7,029 nucleotides of DNA from CALMJB01 sp963977945. GTDB taxonomy: Bacteria; Actinomycetota; Actinomycetes; Nanopelagicales; Nanopelagicaceae. Position 1 is the stretch's first letter, and every line of letters begins with the position of its first letter. Where the stretch lies: assembly GCA_963977945.1 (NCBI GenBank), contig CAXBQO010000057.1, forward strand, positions 1 to 7,029, read 5' to 3'. Shown here in pieces: positions 1-6,299 of this stretch. The position numbers and the translations under genes are program-made. Under the pieces are notes generated by a model. The model ran no database searches and was not told the origin of the DNA. It worked only from the letters and a program-made list of their open reading frames with translations.

Positions 1-205
1 GTGATTTACCAAGCCGCACACCACCTTGAATTGTGACTTTATCGGCCTCAAAGTTTTGTCTGGCGCCACGACCTACACCTAGTCGCCGTCTGGCTAAATC
101 AGCATTGATATCTGAAGTTGAAATTTCAACATGTGCCGGCATGCCGTCAACGATTGCAACCAGTACCGGACCGTGTGATTCACCTGCAGTTAGCCATCTC
201 AACAT
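1..205 (-). CDS. aroC: Chorismate synthase, N-terminal 68 residues (cut by window edge)
   Basis: This is the N-terminal part of chorismate synthase, the FMN-dependent enzyme that converts 5-enolpyruvylshikimate-3-phosphate to chorismate, the last step of the shared aromatic pathway in the cytoplasm. Translation from the ATG at 205 begins MLRWLTAGESHGP, which contains the family signature GESHGP at residues 8-13, including the conserved histidine (H11). It continues with the arginine-rich stretch LARRRLGVGRGAR at residues 37-49 that family members use to bind phosphate and FMN. The frame stays open to position 1, so most of the protein lies outside the window. The start is supported because actinobacterial AroC proteins typically begin MLRW. 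A purine-rich GAGAGA sits upstream as a weak ribosome binding site. The gene starts 24 bp after the stop of the peptidase gene, suggesting co-transcription. Gene order in relatives predicts aroK or aroB beyond the left edge, which I cannot see. Confidence 0.96.
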   Translation of the reverse strand, partial: MLRWLTAGESHGPVLVAIVDGMPAHVEISTSDINADLARRRLGVGRGARQNFEADKVTIQGGVRLGKS

Positions 206-229
206 GGCCTAATTCTCTCAGATTTGGCT

Positions 230-724
230 TTACTTCGTTGACAATAACGCGATGTACATCGATAAAACTAGATTTGGAGCAAACGCAACTGAACTCTTTG
301 CGATATTTCCTTCTAGTTGTTTTGTCGATTTCAATCGTGAATCCAATGTCGATTTTGTTAGTAACACTATCAATTGAACCAAACTTATTATCGCGAGCGT
401 ATTAAGCCACAATCCAATATTTTGTATTGTCTGCATCTTCATAATTATTGGAAAAAGCAGCAGTAAATCACCTTGGCCAATAAATTTGTTCCAAATTTCC
501 GTAATTGAAATGACTATAAAGAGGGAAATAAGAAGAATTAAAATTACATACTTCTTTAATTCATTTGTAAAAAGATGATGACTCGGAGCTAGAAACAAAA
601 TCAACTGGAGCGCAAAAACTGTAATCAAATCGGTAAAATTTATGTGCTTGGTTTGAATATCATCTGCGCAAATTTTGCAAAATCCAACTAGTTGAACCAA
701 ATTAATTATGGTCTCAAGCACCAC
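230..724 (-). CDS. Divergent single-domain A24 (type IV prepilin) peptidase
   Basis: This 164-residue hydrophobic protein looks like the catalytic domain of an A24 aspartyl prepilin peptidase, a membrane enzyme that removes leader peptides from pilin-like precursors. The second catalytic motif, normally GxGDxKL, is seen as GQGDLLLL at residues 83-90 with D86. The first aspartate is probably D22 (or D21) in ADDIQTKHIN, 64 residues earlier, a normal spacing. AFAPNLVLSMYIAL near the C-terminus (residues 147-160) resembles the family's final membrane segment. Membrane segments are likely around residues 33-46, 58-75, 86-97, 103-123 and 146-162. Oddities: the usual IPN after the first Asp is INF, the motif lysine is leucine, and the N-terminus before D22 is short and only weakly hydrophobic. 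The GTG start at 724 directly follows an in-frame stop, so no longer start exists. The CxxC of the larger PilD enzymes is not convincingly present; C16 and C19 are probably incidental. The position beside aroE matches the single-domain peptidase Rv2551c in mycobacteria. Activity is uncertain. Confidence 0.75.
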   Translation of the reverse strand: MVLETIINLVQLVGFCKICADDIQTKHINFTDLITVFALQLILFLAPSHHLFTNELKKYVILILLISLFIVISITEIWNKFIGQGDLLLLFPIIMKMQTIQNIGLWLNTLAIISLVQLIVLLTKSTLDSRLKSTKQLEGNIAKSSVAFAPNLVLSMYIALLSTK

Positions 725-788
725 TTATTTCTAATTTAATTAATTTTTTAATACCTATCTACTGCACAAGATTGTGGAGAATGAAGAG
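725..788. other. 64-bp AT-rich spacer between aroE and the peptidase gene
   Basis: This is the longest non-coding stretch in the window. It contains a 12-bp near-perfect palindrome at 765-776 (CACAA, GA, TTGTG) followed, in the direction of transcription, by an A/T-only block at about 729-753. No convincing -35/-10 pair was found; TTGTGC at 769-764 on the minus strand is not followed by a good TATAAT at normal spacing. The palindrome is not followed by a T-run on the transcribed strand, so it is not a standard intrinsic terminator. It may be an operator-like site, a local promoter region, or chance. Confidence 0.3.
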
Positions 789-1613
789 CTATTTACCAAT
801 CGCCTCTCGACCAGTATTGGTGAGTTCGGTACGAAGAGAATTGAATTGTTCTGGACTCAACTTATTGCCAGGCAAAAATGGAGCGGCAAAGTATTGAATT
901 TGAAAAAGCGCTTGCTCAACTAGAAGTGTTAATCCCCCAATTACATTTTTGCCCAAGTTTTGATATCTCTTTGCCAGCTCTGTTGGCCAGGGATGATAAG
1001 TAACTTCGAAGAAATCCGCTGCGGTAGTCAGAAGGTTTAAGCCATCAGTTGCTCCGGCAGGAGTTGTTGAAATTATCAAATCTCGATCTTGTACCTCTTC
1101 AAATCCAGACCACGAAACAAAATCAAGTTCTAAATTGTGTGCTGCATTATGTAACTGATCGTGCCTAATTGTGCTGCGGGTCAAAATAGTTACTTGACTA
1201 TTAGTCCCGTTTAACGCACCTATCGCAGCCCGCGCGGTTCCGCCGGCGCCCAAAATTGCAATCTTTTTTCCAAAATATGGCTTTAATAAATTTTTAAATG
1301 CCAACATATCAGTGGACAACCCGATACTTCCGGTGGATTCAAAAATAATTGTATTGATTGACCGGATTTGTTTCGCAAGCGGATCAATTCGATCTGCAAA
1401 ACCTAACGCAATCTCTTTTAATGGCATTGTTAAAGCCAATCCGCGCCAACCTGAATCCCGCGCATTTTTATAAAATTCAAAGTAGTTATTTTCATCCACT
1501 TCATGAGCATCAAACTCAGCATCTATTTTCAAAATTTCGTACGCCTTACGATGCAGAGTTGGAGAAAGCGAGTGTGAGATCGGTTTTCCTAAAACCGCCA
1601 TTTTTATAGTCAT
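789..1613 (-). CDS. aroE: Shikimate dehydrogenase (NADP+)
   Basis: AroE reduces 3-dehydroshikimate to shikimate with NADPH, the fourth step of the chorismate pathway. The 274-residue length is normal for the family. The N-terminal substrate domain shows the shikimate-binding serines in PISHSLSP (S13, S15), the catalytic lysine K66 in LTMPLKE, N87 in SINT, and the catalytic partner D102 in LSTDMLAF. The C-terminal Rossmann domain has the dinucleotide loop GAGGTARA at 122-129 and a TRS sequence at 145-147 where NADP-binding members often have NRT. The late motifs YHPWPTEL (206-213) and the conserved Q234 region (LLVEQALFQIQ) complete the fold. YHPWP is typical of actinobacterial forms. The ATG at 1613 is 12 bp past the mltG stop and lacks a clear Shine-Dalgarno sequence. 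A second ATG at 1601 (codon 5) would still leave the conserved MAVLGKPISHS start, so the start is uncertain by four codons. With aroC two genes downstream, this forms a small aromatic-pathway cluster. Confidence 0.96.
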   Translation of the reverse strand: MTIKMAVLGKPISHSLSPTLHRKAYEILKIDAEFDAHEVDENNYFEFYKNARDSGWRGLALTMPLKEIALGFADRIDPLAKQIRSINTIIFESTGSIGLSTDMLAFKNLLKPYFGKKIAILGAGGTARAAIGALNGTNSQVTILTRSTIRHDQLHNAAHNLELDFVSWSGFEEVQDRDLIISTTPAGATDGLNLLTTAADFFEVTYHPWPTELAKRYQNLGKNVIGGLTLLVEQALFQIQYFAAPFLPGNKLSPEQFNSLRTELTNTGREAIGK

Positions 1614-1625
1614 TTGATTTTTATT

Positions 1626-2732
1626 CTACTTATTTCCAAATAATCCGGCGGCATAATTTTTTTGAAACTCATTTCGCCATCCTAAAAATTCATTGTAGTT
1701 ATTGGTGAATCTGGTATCTCCTGGCTTAACTGTCACGTAATACAACCAATTACCGGCAGTGGGCTGCAATGCTGCCGAAATTGCATCATCTCCTGGATTG
1801 CCGATTGGTCCAATTGGTAGTCCTCGGTACTTATAAGTGTTGTATTTTGAGGGAGTTTCAAGTTGTTTCAGGCTCACTCGCAAATTGCTGCGCAAATTTA
1901 ATGCGTAAGAAACTGTTGCATCAATCTGAAGTGGCATTCCTATTTTTAATCGGTTGTAAATGGTTTGAGAAATTTTTCCAAAATCCTGAGGATCTCCCTC
2001 GGCTTGAATTAAGGATGCAATTATCACAATTTCATATGCGCTATAAGTGCCGGAGAAATTACGATAACCATCTGCTAGCTTGAAATTTGCCGCGCTTTGT
2101 TCAAATCGCTTTAACATCGCGGCAATTGCTTGATTCATAGTTGTACCCGGTGTGAAGGCGTACTGCGCAGGAAATAGGAAACCCTCTAGATTATTTGCGG
2201 TACCTGTTTTGTTAGAGGTCTTTTTCTTATCAACTGGAAGGTACATCGGATTTGGTTTAAGTGAGCCGTCGTATTTTCCAGTTACTAAATTAGATTTTGA
2301 AAGCAAATCAATTACTTCGCTCACTCTTAAACCCTCTGGAATAACAACTAAGCCGCGATTTCGTTCCTTATCTAACAACTGATTTAAAGCTGCCTTGGTT
2401 GAAATTTTTTTATCTAGAGTGTGGATTCCGGGCGGAATTGAATTTGACCGCTTATCTCTTACTGCTAGTCGATAAAAAATCTTCGCTTCCTTTATTACCC
2501 CAGCATCCATCAATTTCTTGGCAATTACCGATCCAGAATCGCCCGACTCAATCACAACCTCTGTTTTTTGAGTATTACTTTTCTGGAGGTAGTCATTAAG
2601 AAAAAATGTGTTGTGTGTCAGAATAAAAATTGGAGTGACAAGTACAAGTGCAGAAATAATCTGTAATAGTGATTTCAGATTATTTCTAGATGCATTACTT
2701 GCACTCTGACTTGGAATCTGATCTTCACTCAT
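1626..2732 (-). CDS. mltG: Endolytic murein transglycosylase MltG (YceG family)
   Basis: MltG is a membrane-anchored lytic transglycosylase that cuts nascent glycan strands and is thought to set peptidoglycan chain length. The 368-residue protein has a short polar cytoplasmic N-terminus (1-19), one membrane segment at about 22-39, and an extracytoplasmic remainder. A LysM-like subdomain probably covers about 55-125. The catalytic domain has LEGFLFPAQY (182-191), the catalytic glutamate E245 in ASLIQAEG, IYNRL (258-262), LQIDATVSYAL (268-278), YNTYKYRGLPIGPIGNPG (297-314) and the final WLYYVT (329-334). These match the YceG family in order. The lysine- and asparagine-rich stretch at about 155-181 looks like a flexible linker and is the least conserved part by eye. 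The ATG at 2732 overlaps the ruvX stop by 4 bp (ATGA), and no Shine-Dalgarno sequence precedes it, which points to translational coupling. The ruvX-mltG-aroE order is typical of Actinobacteria. Confidence 0.96.
   Translation of the reverse strand: MSEDQIPSQSASNASRNNLKSLLQIISALVLVTPIFILTHNTFFLNDYLQKSNTQKTEVVIESGDSGSVIAKKLMDAGVIKEAKIFYRLAVRDKRSNSIPPGIHTLDKKISTKAALNQLLDKERNRGLVVIPEGLRVSEVIDLLSKSNLVTGKYDGSLKPNPMYLPVDKKKTSNKTGTANNLEGFLFPAQYAFTPGTTMNQAIAAMLKRFEQSAANFKLADGYRNFSGTYSAYEIVIIASLIQAEGDPQDFGKISQTIYNRLKIGMPLQIDATVSYALNLRSNLRVSLKQLETPSKYNTYKYRGLPIGPIGNPGDDAISAALQPTAGNWLYYVTVKPGDTRFTNNYNEFLGWRNEFQKNYAAGLFGNK
2729..2732 (-). other. ATGA stop-start overlap of ruvX and mltG
   Basis: On the minus strand the mltG start ATG (2732-2730) shares bases with the ruvX stop TGA (2731-2729). 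With no recognisable Shine-Dalgarno motif in the preceding 15 bases, mltG is probably translated by ribosomes finishing ruvX. This is an inference from the layout. Confidence 0.8.
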
Positions 2733-3169
2733 GCTAATTGGCCAAAACTTTTACCATTTTTTCTAGCATCCAAAACTAAATTCAATATATTAACTGCAGA
2801 CTGCTGATCAATGTTTCCCTTTTGTTTAAATGTTTGTGCGCCGCTCTCCCGCAATTGCGAAACACTACTTTTAGAGGTAAATCTCTCATCTACTAAATAG
2901 ATTTCACCGGGAAATACTTTTTTCAATAACGAGACAAACTCTTTAACTTGGTTTTCAGTTGAACCAGCCGCACCACTTAATTTTGTTGGATTACCTACTA
3001 CTAGAAATATCGGTGAATACTCTTTAAGTATTTCAGAAATTACAGCAGATGCTTCAGAATCATTTTTTACTACCTGCAGTGGCGATGCCAATATTTGATT
3101 CTCATCTGAGATCGCAACACCTATTCGGGCTAGGCCAAAATCAAAGGAGATAATTCGACCGGCAGACAT
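2729..3169 (-). CDS. ruvX: RuvX/YqgF family pre-16S rRNA nuclease (Holliday junction resolvase-like)
   Basis: This 146-residue protein belongs to the YqgF/RuvX family, RNase H-fold nucleases. Members have been linked to maturation of the 5' end of 16S rRNA and, in mycobacteria, to Holliday junction resolution. Acidic active-site positions are visible: D10 in ISFDFGLARIGVA, D94 and E95 in YLVDERFTS, and D121 in IDQQSAVNIL. The substrate-loop motif VVGNPTKLSGAAGS (57-70) replaces the commoner VVGLP; the following SG..G is typical of actinobacterial members. The length is normal (about 140-155). The ATG at 3169 gives the standard start just before the first beta strand; only a short purine run (AAAG) lies directly before it. 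The gene follows alaS by 44 bp and overlaps mltG by 4 bp. Which of the two reported activities matters here cannot be told from sequence. Confidence 0.94.
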   Translation of the reverse strand: MSAGRIISFDFGLARIGVAISDENQILASPLQVVKNDSEASAVISEILKEYSPIFLVVGNPTKLSGAAGSTENQVKEFVSLLKKVFPGEIYLVDERFTSKSSVSQLRESGAQTFKQKGNIDQQSAVNILNLVLDARKNGKSFGQLA

Positions 3170-3213
3170 CTTTGTATATCGATTTAACTAATTAAACTGA
3201 TTTGATTCAAGTC

Positions 3214-5913
3214 TTAACCTAAACTTTTTATAATTGCTTGATTTATCAATTTGAGGGCACTTGGAATTTTCAAAACCTCGACGCCGCCACCTTGAGCGAA
3301 TTCTGGTTTACCACCGCCGCCACCACCGAGTTCGGTACTGCCCATCTTGATTAAATCTCCCGCTTTTACACCCTTATCAATCGCTGCTTTTGAAACCGCT
3401 GACATCAAAACCGGTTTACCACTTGCGACTGTAGCAATTACTACAACATCAACTTTTTGAACTAATTCCATCGCCAATTTTCGAAGTAGTTCCGAATCAA
3501 TTTCATCTGCCAATTTTTCTATCAAAACGCTGAGGTTAGAAATTTTTGTGGATTTTGAGACCAAGTTTGAAATGCCAGACATTAATTGTTGGCTACGAAT
3601 CGCCGACAATTCTTTTTCGATTTGGCGCATTTTCTCTACCAAACTACTGACTCGCTCAGGTAACTCTTCAACCCGAGTTCCTTTTATGATTTCAGTAAGT
3701 GAATTCAGTAGCACGTGTTCACGCGCTAAGAACTTATAAGCATCAACACCAACTAAAGCTTCAACTCGTCTTACTCCTGCCCCAATCGAAGATTCCGATA
3801 AAATTTTTACTACTCCAAGTTGGCCAGATCGAGTGACATGCGTTCCTCCGCATAACTCTTTCGCCCATTCACCAACACTTACAACTCTTACTTGCTCACC
3901 ATACTTTTCGCCGAACAACGCCATCGCGCCAATTGCTTTCGCTTCCTTCTGCGACATTACCTGCGCGGTTACCGGTAGATCTGAGACTAAAAGTTCATTT
4001 ACTCGAGCCTCAACATCATTTAGTACTGAATCTGGCACCGCACTAGTTGAGGGGAAATCAAATCTGAATCGACCTGGAGAATTTTCCGATCCAGCTTGGG
4101 TTGCGGTTTCTCCCAATACCTCTCTAAAAGCTTTATGCACCATGTGCGTCGCAGTATGTGCGCGCGAGATTGCCGACCGACGTTCGCCATCAATTTTGGC
4201 TTGTACTTGTCCACCGACTTTTAGTTTTCCAGATTTCAAAACTCCTCGATGAACCACCACTCCAGGAAGCGGAGTCTGCACATCTTCAACTTCAAATATT
4301 CCGCCATCAATTTCAATTGCACCTTGATCTGAAAGTTGTCCGCCGCCTTCGGCGTAAAACGGAGTTTGATTTAAAACAATTTCTAAATCAGCACTTTGAT
4401 CAACTTCAGTGACCGACTTACCATTCTGCACTAGGCCAATAATTTTTGCTTCGCTTTGTATTTTTTCATAACCAAGGAATTTGGTTTGGCCAGATTTGTC
4501 CAAGATTTTTCGGTATTCGCCAACATCAGTGTGGCCAGTCTTTTTAAGTTTGGCATCTGCTTTCGCGCGATCACGTTGCTCTTGCATCAATTTTTTAAAG
4601 CCAACCTCATCGACATCTAGCCCCTGCTCTCGCGCCATTTCTAGGGTCAGATCAAATGGAAATCCATAAGTGTCGTGAAGTTTGAATACGGTATCACCAG
4701 AAATCTTTTTACTCTTTTCTTGCTTTGTTTGATTTGCAGCCAAATCAAAAATATTTGTACCGCTTTTTAATGTTTGTAAAAAGGTTTCTTCTTCTGCAAG
4801 CGACACTGAAAGTATTCGCTTTTTCTCATCGTTTAACTCTGGGTACTGGGCAGACATCGCACCGATTGCACTCTTAAATAACTCTTCAATCACCAAATCC
4901 TCTGATCCCAAAAGGCGCATATTGCGAATAGTTCGTCGCATCATTCGACGCAATACATAGCCGCGTCCTTCATTGCCGGGAACCACACCATCGCCTATCA
5001 ACATCACTGCGGTACGAGAATGATCTGCAACTACTCGTAATGAAACATCGTTTTTCAAATTATTTGAATTGCTGGATTTACTTGATGTTTCACCGTATTT
5101 CACGCCGGTTAACTTTGATGCGGTATTTAATATTTGGGCAGTGGTATCAATTTCATAAATATTGTCGACACCTTGTAAAAGGGCTGCCATACGTTCAAGT
5201 CCTAAACCAGTGTCAATATTTTTTGCCGGTAACTCTCCAAGAATTGGGAAATCCTCTTTACCAGCACCTGGTCCACGCAAATTTTGCATGAACACTAAAT
5301 TCCAAACCTCTAAATAACGATCCTCATCGACAATTGGGCCACCAGGTTTTCCATATTCACTGCCACGGTCGTAATAAATCTCCGAACACGGACCACATGG
5401 ACCAGGTACACCCATTGACCAAAAATTGTCTGACATTCCGCGTCGTTGTATTCGCTCTTTCGGCAAACCAATTTTTTTATGCCAAATATCGGCCGCTTCA
5501 TCATCATTTAAAAATACCGTCACCCAGAGTCGATCTTCTGGAAAACCATAACCACCCTCTGAAATAGGTTTAGTTAATAACTCCCAAGCGAGTGCAATGG
5601 CTCCCTCTTTGAAGTAATCACCAAACGAAAAATTTCCACACATCTGAAAAAACGAAGCATGTCTTGTGGTTTTACCGACCTCTTCAATATCTAATGTACG
5701 AACGCACTTTTGAATTGAAGTAGCTCTTTGATAAGGCGGCTTAAGTTCTCCTAAAAAGTACGGCTTAAACGGCACCATACCGGCGTTAACCAATAATAGG
5801 TTTGGATCGTCGGCAATTAGCGATGCCGATGGCACAACTGTATGTTTTAGATTTTGGGAGTTCTTACTTTCAAAAAAATCTAACCAACGTTTTCTGATTT
5901 CAGCTGATTGCAC
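3214..5913 (-). CDS. alaS: Alanyl-tRNA synthetase
   Basis: AlaRS attaches alanine to tRNA-Ala in the cytoplasm and clears mischarged Ser or Gly by editing. The 899-residue protein is full length. The class II catalytic core includes VNAGMVPFK (42-50), the motif 2 region RHASFFQMCGNFSFGDYFKE (84-103), CGPCSEIYYDRG (173-184) and motif 3-like DTGLGLERM (234-242). The tRNA-recognition region includes GNEGRGYVLRRMMRR (313-327). The editing domain has FYAEGGGQLSDQG (519-531) and the zinc ligands HTATH (H586, H590) and CGGTH (C688, H692). The C-Ala domain ends with a glycine-rich ELGGGGGGKPEFAQGGG (861-877). The start is a GTG at 5913; MQSAEIRKRWLDFF matches the usual AlaRS N-terminus, so GTG is well supported. 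An AAGAGA lies 11 bp upstream, rather far for a ribosome binding site. A Ser/Asn-rich stretch at 277-288 looks like a surface-loop expansion. The gene lies 38 bp after the DUF948 gene and 44 bp before ruvX. Confidence 0.98.
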   Translation of the reverse strand: MQSAEIRKRWLDFFESKNSQNLKHTVVPSASLIADDPNLLLVNAGMVPFKPYFLGELKPPYQRATSIQKCVRTLDIEEVGKTTRHASFFQMCGNFSFGDYFKEGAIALAWELLTKPISEGGYGFPEDRLWVTVFLNDDEAADIWHKKIGLPKERIQRRGMSDNFWSMGVPGPCGPCSEIYYDRGSEYGKPGGPIVDEDRYLEVWNLVFMQNLRGPGAGKEDFPILGELPAKNIDTGLGLERMAALLQGVDNIYEIDTTAQILNTASKLTGVKYGETSSKSSNSNNLKNDVSLRVVADHSRTAVMLIGDGVVPGNEGRGYVLRRMMRRTIRNMRLLGSEDLVIEELFKSAIGAMSAQYPELNDEKKRILSVSLAEEETFLQTLKSGTNIFDLAANQTKQEKSKKISGDTVFKLHDTYGFPFDLTLEMAREQGLDVDEVGFKKLMQEQRDRAKADAKLKKTGHTDVGEYRKILDKSGQTKFLGYEKIQSEAKIIGLVQNGKSVTEVDQSADLEIVLNQTPFYAEGGGQLSDQGAIEIDGGIFEVEDVQTPLPGVVVHRGVLKSGKLKVGGQVQAKIDGERRSAISRAHTATHMVHKAFREVLGETATQAGSENSPGRFRFDFPSTSAVPDSVLNDVEARVNELLVSDLPVTAQVMSQKEAKAIGAMALFGEKYGEQVRVVSVGEWAKELCGGTHVTRSGQLGVVKILSESSIGAGVRRVEALVGVDAYKFLAREHVLLNSLTEIIKGTRVEELPERVSSLVEKMRQIEKELSAIRSQQLMSGISNLVSKSTKISNLSVLIEKLADEIDSELLRKLAMELVQKVDVVVIATVASGKPVLMSAVSKAAIDKGVKAGDLIKMGSTELGGGGGGKPEFAQGGGVEVLKIPSALKLINQAIIKSLG

Positions 5914-5951
5914 AATTAATTAATTCTCTTATGTTTAAAGATAACTCGCAG

Positions 5952-6287
5952 TTAGGCGGACTTCTTCTTGTTTGCTTTACGCTTTTTCCCGCGCATCTTT
6001 GCGGCGGAAAATAAGGCTCCGGCTGCCTTTAAGGCAATTGGGTTATCTTCGAAAAATTCTTCGCCAGCTGAACTAACTTTCTCCGACAAATCTTCAACCC
6101 GTTTTGAAACTTTTTGAATACTTTTTAGCGGTGAATTAATTAAATTGACCGTGGTCGTTACCTCGCGCACCAGTGCTTTTGCCTCATCAATCACCCGACT
6201 TGAGCGAATCACAAAATAGGCAATCGAGATAGCAATCACGCCAACCGAAGATGCGAGGATTATTACCGCTATTCCACCTGGACCCAT
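5952..6287 (-). CDS. Small DUF948-type membrane-anchored protein
   Basis: This 111-residue protein has one N-terminal membrane segment at about 5-27 (GIAVIILASSVGVIAISIAY), then an amphipathic, charged helix-rich region at about 28-80 that could form a coiled coil, an FFEDNPIALKAAGALF stretch (78-93), and a strongly basic lysine/arginine tail (97-111). The membrane segment followed by a t-SNARE-like helical stretch fits DUF948, whose members are commonly encoded directly upstream of alaS in Actinobacteria. Its function is not known. The basic tail would favour contact with nucleic acid or acidic lipid heads if it is cytoplasmic, but that is speculation. The ATG at 6287 lies 12 bp after the aspS stop without a clear Shine-Dalgarno sequence. 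The tight spacing on the aspS side and the 38 bp to alaS suggest co-transcription with the two synthetases. Confidence 0.78.
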   Translation of the reverse strand: MGPGGIAVIILASSVGVIAISIAYFVIRSSRVIDEAKALVREVTTTVNLINSPLKSIQKVSKRVEDLSEKVSSAGEEFFEDNPIALKAAGALFSAAKMRGKKRKANKKKSA

Positions 6288-6299
6288 TAGGTCAGCCTA

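Noticed and set aside
16..19. CxxC (C16, C19) in the peptidase N-terminus as a zinc site (residue numbers)
   Set aside because: The larger PilD-type enzymes have two CxxC pairs in a separate cytoplasmic domain; here there is one pair directly before the first catalytic Asp, so it is probably chance.
118..405. Plus-strand open frame of 95 codons across the aroC start and peptidase 3' end
   Set aside because: It overlaps two supported minus-strand genes and shows no family resemblance.
3305..3330. CCACCGCC-type short repeat near the 3' end of alaS
   Set aside because: It encodes the normal glycine run of the C-Ala domain and is not an independent repeat element.
3833..4252. Plus-strand open frame of 139 codons opposite alaS
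   Set aside because: It lies antisense to the editing domain of a clearly real alaS, has no recognisable motif, and is rich in Cys, Ser and Thr, as expected from reading a coding strand backwards.
5914..5926. AATTAATTAA-like motif shared by the alaS and peptidase spacers, possible regulatory repeat
   Set aside because: The same A/T string also occurs inside the DUF948 coding region near 6135, so it is most simply explained by AT-rich composition.
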